Shown piece by piece: positions 6,454-12,491 of a DNA stretch of 18,230 nt (within the stretch, counting starts at the first letter, position 1; each line of letters opens with the position of its first letter). The DNA is taken from assembly GCA_002346745.1 (NCBI GenBank), contig DEAL01000018.1, positions 1 to 18,230 of the forward strand. The letters run 5' to 3'. Source of the DNA: Candidatus Neomicrothrix sp. UBA2983 (lineage in GTDB: Bacteria > Actinomycetota > Acidimicrobiia > Acidimicrobiales > MedAcidi-G1). The translations under genes and the position numbers were made by a program. Below the pieces are notes generated by a model. It made no database searches. It was not told the DNA's origin and saw only the letters and a program-made list of their open reading frames with translations.

Positions 6454-7484
6454 TGCGGGTGGTGCTGAGCGACGACCACGCGGCACACGTCCCGACGGGC
6501 GAGCTCTACCTTGGCGAACTGGTGCGGCCGTTCGAGTGCCCGGAGCGCTGGGAGCACGTGGTGGCGGCCCTGGATGCCGCCGGGCTGGAGGACCGCACCT
6601 CACCGGACCCGCTGGACCTCGTGGGCGTGGAGGCGGTCCACGACGCGGCCTACGTGCAGTTCCTGCGGACCTTCTGGGATGACTGGACCGCCGCCGGCAA
6701 CACGGCTGACGCCATTCCGACGATGTTCCCGGTGCGTGGCCTGCGCCACGACAGGGTCCCCGACGACGTTGAGGGCCGCCTTGGCTACTTCGCCATCGCT
6801 GCCGAGACCTCGATCACCGCGGGCACCTGGCGGGCAGCCTCGGCAGCTGCGGCGATCGCCCAGACCGGCCAGCGCCTGGTGTCGGATGGCGAGGACGTGG
6901 CGTTCGCCCTGTGTCGCCCACCCGGCCACCACGCCTCGGCCGACCAGTTCGGCGGCTACTGCTTCCTCAACAACGCCGCCATCGCCGCCCATGGACTGCG
7001 GGTGGACGGCGCCGACCGGGTGGCGGTGCTGGACGTGGACTTCCACCACGGCAACGGCACGCAGTCCATCTTCTGGGAGCGGCCCGACGTCTTCTTCGCC
7101 TCCCTGCACGGCCATCCGGCCGATGCATTCCCGCACTTCCTGGGTTGGGAGGACGAGGTGGGCGCCGGGGACGGCGCCGGGGCCACCCTGAACCTGCCGT
7201 TGCCCCGCGGGACCGGCTTCGACGCCTGGGGCGAGGCCCTGGAGGTGGCCTGCGGGGCCATTTCACGCTTCGGCGCGGAGGCGCTGGTGGTGTCGCTCGG
7301 CGTGGACACGTTCGCCGGCGACCCGATCAGCTTCTTCCGCCTGGCCACCGACGACTATCTGGCCGTGGGCCGCCGGATCGCGGCGCTGGGACTGCCGACT
7401 CTCTACGTGATGGAGGGCGGCTACGCAGTGGCCGAGATCGGGACCAACACCGTCAACGTGCTCGTGGGCCACCTGGGCGGGTAG
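6453..7484 (+). CDS. Acetylpolyamine amidohydrolase (class II histone deacetylase superfamily)
   Basis: A 343-residue zinc hydrolase that should remove acetyl groups from acetylated polyamines or related short amines. Zinc ligands are D196 and H198 in VLDVDFHHGNGTQ and D285 in SLGVDTFAGDP; the charge-relay pair is H159-H160 in RPPGHHA; the catalytic tyrosine is Y324 in MEGGYAV. These sit at the positions of the characterised Mycoplana ramosa enzyme shifted by one residue, and E118 falls where that enzyme has the glutamate of its dimer-formed active-site gate. The length is also the same, so this call is firmer than a generic HDAC call. The start overlaps the phosphotransferase stop as TGATG (ATG 6453); a GTG at 6450 is the alternative. 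GAGGAGGG lies about 8 nt upstream. The operon context suggests that the product amine or acid may be handled by the upstream kinase, which is inference. Confidence 0.92.
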   Translation: MRVVLSDDHAAHVPTGELYLGELVRPFECPERWEHVVAALDAAGLEDRTSPDPLDLVGVEAVHDAAYVQFLRTFWDDWTAAGNTADAIPTMFPVRGLRHDRVPDDVEGRLGYFAIAAETSITAGTWRAASAAAAIAQTGQRLVSDGEDVAFALCRPPGHHASADQFGGYCFLNNAAIAAHGLRVDGADRVAVLDVDFHHGNGTQSIFWERPDVFFASLHGHPADAFPHFLGWEDEVGAGDGAGATLNLPLPRGTGFDAWGEALEVACGAISRFGAEALVVSLGVDTFAGDPISFFRLATDDYLAVGRRIAALGLPTLYVMEGGYAVAEIGTNTVNVLVGHLGG

Positions 7485-7488
7485 GACC

Positions 7489-7507
7489 GGGTCGTCCACC
7501 TCGACCC
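7489..7507. terminator. Hairpin between two convergent stop codons
   Basis: GGGTCG-(7 nt)-CGACCC fills almost all of the 23-bp gap between the stop of the amidohydrolase gene (7482-7484) and the stop of the minus-strand gene (7508-7510). A hairpin placed this way can serve both directions. It has no T-tract. Confidence 0.5.
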
Positions 7508-8632
7508 TCAGGTGGCCGGGTCGAGGAACTCGGTGAAGCCGTAGCGGGGATAGGGGCCGACGACGATCTGCTCGAGTACGCCGATGCCGGTGCGGTCGCC
7601 CTCGGTGGCGCGGACCACGGTCTGCACGTGCAGGTTCTCGGGTGCCATCTCGTCGACCTCGTCGAGCCGCCAGGACTCGCCCTCCATGGCCAGTTCGCCC
7701 TTCCAGTGTCCGTGCCCCCAGGTGGGGTGGCTGTACCCCAGTCCCTTCATGCGGGCCGTCACCAGCGGTTCGAGGTCGATGGCCAGAGGGTCGCGCCCCA
7801 CCCGGTGGAGGGTCAGGCGACCACCCGAGATCCGCCGGGTACCTGCCTGGAACGACAGGTCGTGTTCGACGCGCAGCAGGCGTTCGATGGCCGGGTCCTC
7901 GACGCCGGGGATGTCGTCGGGGTCGTCGTAGGCGGGCAGCAGGAAGCCGTCCCAGTGCATCTGGTGGCCGTCGTTGTCCTCGAAGACGCCCATGTGGCTG
8001 ACGTGGTCGTCCCAGTGCAGGGGTGCCCAGAAGAACTTGAGGCCCCGGTGCTGGCGTGGGGCGCCGGGTGGGGCGGGGTCGCCGACGGGCCGGATGCCCC
8101 ACGACCGGTCCTTGGTGCCCCAGAACCGGTCGGGTTCGACTGCCAACGTGGCGTGGGGCAGTCGGATCTCACCGGTCCACCGGCCGAACTGGTTGAAGCG
8201 CGTGGCCTCCATGTGGCTGTTGATGAGCGAGCGGTCCAGCAACTGGTAGTCCTCGGCGAACGAGGCCGTGCGGGGCGTCCACTCCAGTTCGGCGCCGATA
8301 CCGGTGTCGTTGTCCTCGAGGACCACCCGCAGTCGCCTCATCGGTTCCAGGATCTGGATCCGGAACGGCCCGACCGTCATGTCCGACGGGTCGTCGGGCA
8401 TGCGGCGCGAGGCGTGGAAGGCGTACTGGACGCCGTCGTGGACGACGGTGAGGCCGCAGTCCTGGATGCCCAGGTTGGGGTAGCGGGCACTTCCGATGCC
8501 GAGGTAGAGCGTGCCGTCGTCCGTGTAGCCGTTGAACCAGAAGCGGTCGTAGGCGTTGCGGTCCGTCGTGGCGGATACGGCCACGGGTCGGGGGGTCTGG
8601 TGGACGAAGTAGTCGTCGAACGATGTCAGCAC
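7508..8632 (-). CDS. DUF7064/DUF7065-like protein, function unknown
   Basis: A 374-residue protein with no signal peptide or membrane helix. The pattern YDRFWFNGYTDDG (29-40), a SARYPNLGIQD strand pair, FHASRR (72-77), NQFGRWTG (147-154), FWGTKDRSWGIRPVG (170-184) and a late AxGLGYSHPTWGHGHWKGE region resembles the two-domain DUF7064/DUF7065 group, a lipocalin-like beta fold related to AttH/carotenoid hydratase-type proteins. Members are abundant in actinobacteria and sphingomonads near steroid, terpenoid and acyl-CoA genes, but no reaction is established that I know of. The start is the GTG at 8632, with GGAGG at 8638-8642 and 5-nt spacing. It lies 21 nt downstream of the SDR gene, so both are probably co-transcribed. 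Confidence 0.65.
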   Translation of the reverse strand: MLTSFDDYFVHQTPRPVAVSATTDRNAYDRFWFNGYTDDGTLYLGIGSARYPNLGIQDCGLTVVHDGVQYAFHASRRMPDDPSDMTVGPFRIQILEPMRRLRVVLEDNDTGIGAELEWTPRTASFAEDYQLLDRSLINSHMEATRFNQFGRWTGEIRLPHATLAVEPDRFWGTKDRSWGIRPVGDPAPPGAPRQHRGLKFFWAPLHWDDHVSHMGVFEDNDGHQMHWDGFLLPAYDDPDDIPGVEDPAIERLLRVEHDLSFQAGTRRISGGRLTLHRVGRDPLAIDLEPLVTARMKGLGYSHPTWGHGHWKGELAMEGESWRLDEVDEMAPENLHVQTVVRATEGDRTGIGVLEQIVVGPYPRYGFTEFLDPAT

Positions 8633-8653
8633 GGCAGCCTCCGGTGGTTCGGC

Positions 8654-9391
8654 TCAGGTGGGGGAGGTGCCCCCGTCCAGGTGGATGGTCTGGGCGGTGA
8701 CCCAGGAGGCCTCCTCGGAGGCGAGGTACACGCAGATGGCACCGACGTCCTCGGGGGTTCCGAGGCGGTCCACGGGGATCCCCTTGGCGATCCCGGTGAG
8801 CGAGGTGGGGTTGCCGGTGTCCATCAGGCCGAGGGCGACGGCGTTGGCGGTGACGCCGCCGCGGGCGTTCTCGAGGGCGAGCGAGCGCAGGAAGGCCGCG
8901 GCGCCGCCCTTGCCGGCGGAGTAGGGGGTGACGCCGACCCGGGTGCCCATGGTGCCGGCCAGCGAAACGATCCCGATGATCCGCCCCCAGGCCCGTTCGA
9001 CCATCCCGTCCAGCACCGCATGGCAGCAGTTCATGACGCCGAACAGGTTCACGTCCACGATCCGGTGCCAGTCCTCGGGGGACAGGTCCCGGAACGGGGC
9101 CAGTGGCAGGCCGCCCACGCCTCCGTTGCCGGCGTTGGCCACGAGCACGTCGACAGGTCCGATGCCGGCGACGGCCGTGGCCACGGCGTCCAGGTCGGTG
9201 ACGTCGAACGGCGTGGCCTCGGCCCGGCCGCCGTCCTGTCGGATCGCGACGGCGACCTGTTGGGCCCGTTCGGCCACGACGTCGTTGACGTGGACGGTCG
9301 CCCCCCGGGCGGCCAGCGCTCGGGCGATGCCGGCACCGATGTTCTGGCCGGCACCAGTGACGAGGGCGATTCGGTCGGTCAGGTCGAACAC
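8654..9391 (-). CDS. Short-chain dehydrogenase/reductase (SDR), classical type
   Basis: A 245-residue NAD(P)-dependent oxidoreductase. It has the nucleotide-binding TGAGQNIGAG (12-21), FDVTD (62-66), VANAG (84-88), the catalytic serine S143 in IVSLAG, and Y157-x3-K161 in YSAGK, and ends in the usual HLDGGTSPT. D37 after the second strand (VHVND) favours NAD over NADP. The exact substrate is unknown; the neighbouring DUF7064-like protein and alcohol dehydrogenase suggest an alcohol/ketone in lipid or terpenoid breakdown, which is inference. The GTG at 9391 is chosen because TACCGT lies 6 nt upstream and the fold begins within ten residues. Longer in-frame extension upstream runs antisense through the alcohol dehydrogenase gene and is not real. 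Confidence 0.88.
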   Translation of the reverse strand: MFDLTDRIALVTGAGQNIGAGIARALAARGATVHVNDVVAERAQQVAVAIRQDGGRAEATPFDVTDLDAVATAVAGIGPVDVLVANAGNGGVGGLPLAPFRDLSPEDWHRIVDVNLFGVMNCCHAVLDGMVERAWGRIIGIVSLAGTMGTRVGVTPYSAGKGGAAAFLRSLALENARGGVTANAVALGLMDTGNPTSLTGIAKGIPVDRLGTPEDVGAICVYLASEEASWVTAQTIHLDGGTSPT

Positions 9392-9397
9392 GTCGCC

Positions 9398-9403
9398 ACG
9401 GTA
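9398..9403 (-). promoter_or_regulatory. Candidate -10 element, leaderless start of SDR gene
   Basis: Minus strand TACCGT ends 6 nt before the GTG at 9391 and no Shine-Dalgarno is seen. It is one of three identical TACCGT hexamers just before start codons in this window. Confidence 0.4.
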
Positions 9404-9464
9404 GGTGCCCACCGCGTCGAGATGGGAGCCCGGGGGACGACGGTTCCGGATAGGGGTGATGCAA

Positions 9465-9499
9465 CGGTCCGGATGTTGGGACCGATGGGGTTTGCCCCA
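9465..9499. promoter_or_regulatory. Two inverted repeats in the SDR/alcohol dehydrogenase divergent region
   Basis: CGGTCC-(8 nt)-GGACCG at 9465-9470 and 9479-9484, followed by TGGGG-TTTG-CCCCA at 9486-9499, the latter 4 nt upstream of the candidate -10 at 9504. Dyads in the 153-bp divergent region are possible operators for a regulator acting on both genes. No regulator gene is adjacent. Confidence 0.35.
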
Positions 9500-9503
9500 C
9501 GGG

Positions 9504-9509
9504 TACTGT
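9504..9509 (+). promoter_or_regulatory. Candidate -10 element upstream of the alcohol dehydrogenase
   Basis: TACTGT ends 6 nt before an ATG at 9516 that opens a 10-codon ORF; the dehydrogenase start follows at 9545. Confidence 0.4.
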
Positions 9510-9515
9510 CCGTGC

Positions 9516-9548
9516 ATGTCGGGAAGCGCTGACGGAAGGCCGTTGTGA
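9516..9548 (+). CDS. Possible 10-codon leader peptide coupled to the alcohol dehydrogenase
   Basis: ATG at 9516 opens MSGSADGRPL followed by TGA at 9546-9548, which overlaps the GTG start of the dehydrogenase at 9545 (GTGA). The ATG sits 6 nt behind the candidate -10, so it would be read as a leaderless start, and its last codons contain the GGAAGG (9534-9539) that serves the dehydrogenase. Whether it is translated is unknown; the coupling geometry is what is seen. Confidence 0.3.
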   Translation: MSGSADGRPL

Positions 9549-10771
9549 GGGCGCTGGTCTTCGGCGTGGAGCCGGAGGCCGCCACCCCGCCCGACGACGC
9601 GGGCAGGCTGGCCCGGAACCTGGCTGCCACGCCCATGGACCTGCGGGAGGTGGATGCACCGTCGTTGCCTGGCGACGACTGGATGGTGTTGCGGACGCGA
9701 CTCTGCGGCATCTGTGGCTCCGACACCAAGCAGGTGATGATGGACTTCGAAGACGACGGCGACAACGCCATGACGGCCTTGATCTCGTTCCCCCAGGTGC
9801 TGGGGCACGAGGTGGTGGCCTCCGTCGAGAGCGCCGGCTCCGCCGTGACCGGACTCCACGCCGGCCAGCGCGTCCTGCTCTACCCCTCGTTGGGGTGCGG
9901 GCCGCGTGGGATCGACCCCGCCTGTCCAGCCTGCGCTGCGGGCGATTTCTCGCTCTGCCACCACTTCACCGACGGCCGGCTCAGCGCCGGCATCCACACG
10001 GGGAACTCTGCCGATGCCACGGGGGGCTTCGCCGAGTTCCTCCCGGCCCACCGTTCGATGGTGTTCCCCGTGCCGGACGACGTCACCGACGAGGTGGCCG
10101 TATTGGCGGACCCGTTCTCGGTGGCGCTCCATGCGGTGACCAGGAACCCGCCGCCGGCCGACGGCGTGGTGGTCGTCTACGGCGCCGGGGCCCTGGGGCT
10201 CTCGACGCTGGCCGTGCTGGCAGCGCTCTTCCCGTCGGTGCACGTGGCTGCGGTCGCCCGCTGGGAGGCCCAGACTCGGCTGGCTACCGGCCTGGGAGCC
10301 GAGGTGGTCGGCGCGGAGGACCCGCTGTCAGTGGTCGAGGAGCTGTCCGGCTGGTCGGGTGGCCGATTGCACCGCCCCTGGGGTGGCCTGCCGTTCGCCC
10401 ATCCCGGCGGCGTCGACGTGGTGTACGACACCGTGGGCTCGGCCGAGACGATGGAGGTGGCGATCCGGCTCCTTGCCAGCCGTGGCACGCTCGCCCAAAT
10501 GGGGGTTTCGTCACCGGCCCGGTTCGAATGGACACCTTGGTACTTCAAGGAACTCCGGCTGGTCGGCTCGAACGCGTTTGGCATCGAGGAGGCGGACGGG
10601 CGACGTCGGCACGCCTTCGAGCACTACTTCGGGCTCGTGGAGGACGGACGGGTGGACCTTCGGTCGATGCTGACACACACCTTCCCCCTCGAGGAGTGGC
10701 GTTCGGCGTTTGGCGTTCTCGCCGACCAGGCCGGCAGCGGCGCCGTGAAGGTGGCGTTCGACCTGCGGTGA
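9545..10771 (+). CDS. Zinc-dependent medium-chain alcohol dehydrogenase
   Basis: A 408-residue member of the medium-chain dehydrogenase/reductase superfamily. The catalytic zinc site is C57 in GICGSD and H88-E89 in LGHEV; a structural zinc site is suggested by C118, C127, C130 and C138 (GCGPRG...PACPAC...SLC). The coenzyme domain carries GAGALG (213-218). It is longer than the usual 340-380 residues, with an N-terminal insert (about 8-32) and a loop near 270-290. The substrate cannot be told from sequence; the pattern is nearer to the sorbitol/threonine dehydrogenase-like branch than to ethanol dehydrogenase. The GTG at 9545 has GGAAGG at 9534-9539 with 5-nt spacing. It is divergent from the SDR gene and followed by the tRNA-Ala gene on the opposite strand. 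Confidence 0.88.
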   Translation: MRALVFGVEPEAATPPDDAGRLARNLAATPMDLREVDAPSLPGDDWMVLRTRLCGICGSDTKQVMMDFEDDGDNAMTALISFPQVLGHEVVASVESAGSAVTGLHAGQRVLLYPSLGCGPRGIDPACPACAAGDFSLCHHFTDGRLSAGIHTGNSADATGGFAEFLPAHRSMVFPVPDDVTDEVAVLADPFSVALHAVTRNPPPADGVVVVYGAGALGLSTLAVLAALFPSVHVAAVARWEAQTRLATGLGAEVVGAEDPLSVVEELSGWSGGRLHRPWGGLPFAHPGGVDVVYDTVGSAETMEVAIRLLASRGTLAQMGVSSPARFEWTPWYFKELRLVGSNAFGIEEADGRRRHAFEHYFGLVEDGRVDLRSMLTHTFPLEEWRSAFGVLADQAGSGAVKVAFDLR

Positions 10772-10835
10772 AGCGAAAGGCCAAGGCGTGATCGGCGACC
10801 TGACCCCTGGGCACGGGCGAATGCGCTGGTCATCG

Positions 10836-10912
10836 TGGTGGAGCTGATGGGATTCGAACCCACGACCCCCTGCTTGCAAAGCAGGTGCTCTAGCCAACTG
10901 AGCTACAGCCCC
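10836..10912 (-). tRNA. tRNA-Ala (anticodon UGC)
   Basis: The minus strand folds as a complete tRNA of 77 nt with encoded CCA: acceptor GGGGCTG pairs with CAGCTCC (one G-U pair), D arm TAGCTCAGTTGGCTAGAGC, anticodon stem CCTGC/GCAGG around loop TTTGCAA with anticodon TGC, and T arm with GGTTCGAATCC. Discriminator base is A. All identity features, including the G3-U70 pair of tRNA-Ala, are present. Confidence 0.98.
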
Positions 10913-10922
10913 GGAGGCCCCC

Positions 10923-10928
10923 AGCGTA
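10923..10928 (-). promoter_or_regulatory. Candidate -10 element of tRNA-Ala
   Basis: Minus strand TACGCT ends 10 nt before the tRNA 5' end. The same hexamer precedes the partial tRNA-Leu. The matching -35 position falls inside the palindrome at 10943-10962. Confidence 0.45.
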
Positions 10929-10942
10929 CGGGGGCGGTGGAC

Positions 10943-10975
10943 CCGGTGACCGCGGTCACCGGTGATCCGGGTCAC
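10943..10975. promoter_or_regulatory. Perfect 20-bp palindrome plus degenerate second copy (candidate operator)
   Basis: A perfect palindrome with half-site CCGGTGACCG occupies 10943-10962. It is followed by GTGATCCGGGTCAC (10962-10975), an imperfect dyad with the same GTGA...TCAC arms; the two centres are 16 bp apart. The pair lies between the divergent tRNA-Ala and SnoaL-like genes, covering the expected -35 of the tRNA promoter and ending 29 bp before the -10 of the other gene. The form suits a dimeric regulator, identity unknown. Confidence 0.5.
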
Positions 10976-11004
10976 GCGGTCGGGGTGGTGTCACAACCCG
11001 TCAG

Positions 11005-11010
11005 TACCGT
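11005..11010 (+). promoter_or_regulatory. Candidate -10 element, leaderless start of SnoaL-like gene
   Basis: TACCGT ends 7 nt before the ATG at 11018. The 7-nt spacer TCCGTCC has no ribosome-binding site. Confidence 0.5.
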
Positions 11011-11017
11011 TCCGTCC

Positions 11018-11416
11018 ATGGTCATCGCACTTCCCGACACGCATTCCCCCGAAGATGCCGAAGCGTCCACGGGCCGGCTGCTGTTCGAGCGGCTCATGGC
11101 CCGCTACGAGCGTGGCCGGGTCGAGCCGATGCTGGAACTGTTCGCCGAGGACGCCGAGGTCCTGGCCTTCGACGGCGTCCGTCGAGGCCGCAGCCAGATC
11201 GGCGCATGGCTGGCTGAGTGTCTGGACGCCCGCGGCGCGGGCTTCCTCGTGTCGACCGACCGGTTCGTCGAGGACGGCGACGTGGTCCGCTTCGAGGCCA
11301 CCGTGGCGTACCCGAACGGCAGCGTCCAGCAGGTGTACGGCGTGGCCGTCGTGGCTGACGGGTTGATCGTCCGCTACCTGCCGGGCCTGTTGGCCGACCT
11401 CAACGGCGACGCCTGA
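11018..11416 (+). CDS. SnoaL/NTF2-like small protein
   Basis: A 132-residue protein with the NTF2-like pattern: an N-terminal helix pair (LLFERLMARYERGRVEPMLE, about 21-40), LFAEDAEVLAFDG (41-53), a GRSQIGAWLAECL helix, then long strands (FLVSTDRFVEDGDVVRFEATV, VQQVYGVAVVADGLIVRYLPG). Such domains act as polyketide cyclases, ketosteroid isomerase-like enzymes, or simple ligand-binding modules. No characteristic catalytic Asp/His set can be assigned from sequence alone, so the function stays open. The ATG at 11018 is chosen from the hexamer 7 nt upstream; the longer in-frame reading begins inside the tRNA-Ala gene and is an artefact. Confidence 0.75.
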   Translation: MVIALPDTHSPEDAEASTGRLLFERLMARYERGRVEPMLELFAEDAEVLAFDGVRRGRSQIGAWLAECLDARGAGFLVSTDRFVEDGDVVRFEATVAYPNGSVQQVYGVAVVADGLIVRYLPGLLADLNGDA

Positions 11417-11429
11417 GCGCGTCCCGCGC
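11417..11429. terminator. Weak hairpin between convergent genes
   Basis: GCGCG-TCC-CGCGC directly after the SnoaL-like stop, in the 31-bp gap to the convergent minus-strand gene. The stem is only 5 bp and no T-tract follows; such stems arise by chance at this GC. Confidence 0.25.
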
Positions 11430-11447
11430 CGTCGTCGTGCGCAGGCC

Positions 11448-12230
11448 CTAGATCGGACGCCCGAAGGGCAGCGCCTCCATCCAGGTGCCGAGGAACGCCT
11501 CGGCCCGCTCACAGGCGCCCAGCACGGGCCCCTCGTCGTCGCCGAGGACCTCGCCCACGATTCGTGTCGATTCGTCGGCCGGCGTGTCGAGGATGGCGAA
11601 GTCGGGGAGCACCACGATTCCGCGCCGGGCACAGGTGGACAGCGCACGCGTGCCCACCACCAGGCGGCTCGTCGGGATGACGACAGCCGCGGCGAGGCCC
11701 TCGGCTGTGGCGTGGTCGATGGTGCCGGGCTTCCCGGCGGTGAACAGCAGGTCGACCCCGGCGGATCGCGGGTCGCCGTCGACGACCTCGACGCCGTGCC
11801 CTGCGAGCAGCCCAGCGAGGGCTTCCGGATCGTCGTTCAGCACGGCGGCCGTCGAGGCGTCGGGGCGGGCGGCCATGGCGGCGGCGACCGCTGCAGGCAG
11901 GGGGTCGGCCGGTTCGAGGCCGAGCGGACCGAGGGCTGCGGCATCCACGCCGGTGCCGGCGCCGAACCGGTACCCCCCGTCCCAGTCGGACACCTCCGCG
12001 ATGAAGGCCGCCACGGCATCGGCGGCCTCCTCCGCCGGTGCGTTGATCCCCGCCGAGATGCCCGTCTCCCGGCGACCGAGGCACGCCAGCGTGTAGGTCA
12101 CCGAGCGGGCCAGGTCCTTCGCCCCACCCTGGAGCACCTTGGGGGCCAGCCGGACGACGCCCTGTCCAGGCGCCCCGTCGGCATCGACGGCCACGAAGGC
12201 GTCGGTCGACTCGAGCTTGCGGATCCGCAC
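11448..12230 (-). CDS. Protein remotely like the C-terminal domain of Glu/Leu/Phe/Val dehydrogenase
   Basis: A 260-residue protein. The C-terminal part (TAGKPGTIDHATAEGLAAAVVIPTSRL, about 164-190, then ARRGIVVLPDFAI at 201-213) echoes the end of the Rossmann domain of Glu/Leu/Phe/Val dehydrogenases, where a nucleic-acid-like 'GPTT.A...L..RGI.V.PDF.AN' pattern occurs. The N-terminal part (VRLAPKVLQGGAKDLARSVTYTLACLGRRETGISAGINA, shown here in summary by its GGAKDLARS core at 35-43) carries no recognisable catalytic lysine motif of the family. It may be a degenerate, non-catalytic or altered enzyme. It is the last gene of the xseA-xseB set, 37 nt after xseB. The GTG at 12230 starts the conserved-looking reading; upstream in frame it overlaps xseB. 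No clear ribosome-binding site is seen. Confidence 0.6.
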   Translation of the reverse strand: MRIRKLESTDAFVAVDADGAPGQGVVRLAPKVLQGGAKDLARSVTYTLACLGRRETGISAGINAPAEEAADAVAAFIAEVSDWDGGYRFGAGTGVDAAALGPLGLEPADPLPAAVAAAMAARPDASTAAVLNDDPEALAGLLAGHGVEVVDGDPRSAGVDLLFTAGKPGTIDHATAEGLAAAVVIPTSRLVVGTRALSTCARRGIVVLPDFAILDTPADESTRIVGEVLGDDEGPVLGACERAEAFLGTWMEALPFGRPI

Positions 12231-12267
12231 GGGTGCAGTCTGCCGCCTGACGCCGGCCGCAGCCGGA

Positions 12268-12471
12268 TCAGGCCTCCTCGGTGGCCGCCACCACCTGCTC
12301 CACCTGCACCCTGGCGGCCTCGAGGCGCTCCCGGCAGAGGGTGAGGAGCTCGTCGGCGCGCGCCACGCGGCTGGCCAGCACGTCGACGTCGACCGCCTCG
12401 CCCTCGAGCTCGCCGAGGATGGCCTGGAGTTCGTCGAGCGCCTCGGCGTAGCCGGTCGTGTCGTCACCCAT
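12268..12471 (-). CDS. xseB: Exodeoxyribonuclease VII small subunit
   Basis: A 67-residue helical protein with the XseB pattern: GYAEALDELQAILGELEG (7-24), VDVLASRVARADELL (29-43) and CRERLEAARVQVEQV (46-60). XseB binds several copies along the long XseA helix and is needed for single-strand DNA degradation. Length is normal. The ATG at 12471 has GAGGGG about 7 nt upstream on the minus strand, 20 nt after the xseA stop, so translation of the two is closely linked. Confidence 0.92.
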   Translation of the reverse strand: MGDDTTGYAEALDELQAILGELEGEAVDVDVLASRVARADELLTLCRERLEAARVQVEQVVAATEEA

Positions 12472-12491
12472 CCGTGGTCCCCTCGTCTCGG

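Noticed and set aside
6911..9532. 873-residue plus-strand open frame
   Set aside because: It runs through the amidohydrolase in another frame and antisense through the DUF and SDR genes. The translation is Gly/Arg/Pro/Val-rich without motifs, as expected for a shadow frame in high-GC DNA.
9392..10243. N-terminal extension of the SDR to 529 residues
   Set aside because: It lies antisense to the alcohol dehydrogenase with composition typical of a shadow; SDRs of this type are about 245 residues and the fold begins at 9391.
10511..10975. Minus-strand open frame containing VAQLARAPALQAGGRGFES
   Set aside because: Also a translated tRNA gene plus antisense of the dehydrogenase; not a protein.
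10835..11017. Extended SnoaL-like reading beginning MVELMGFEPTTPCLQ
   Set aside because: This is the translation of the tRNA-Ala gene read from the other strand, a well-known annotation artefact. The real start is at 11018.
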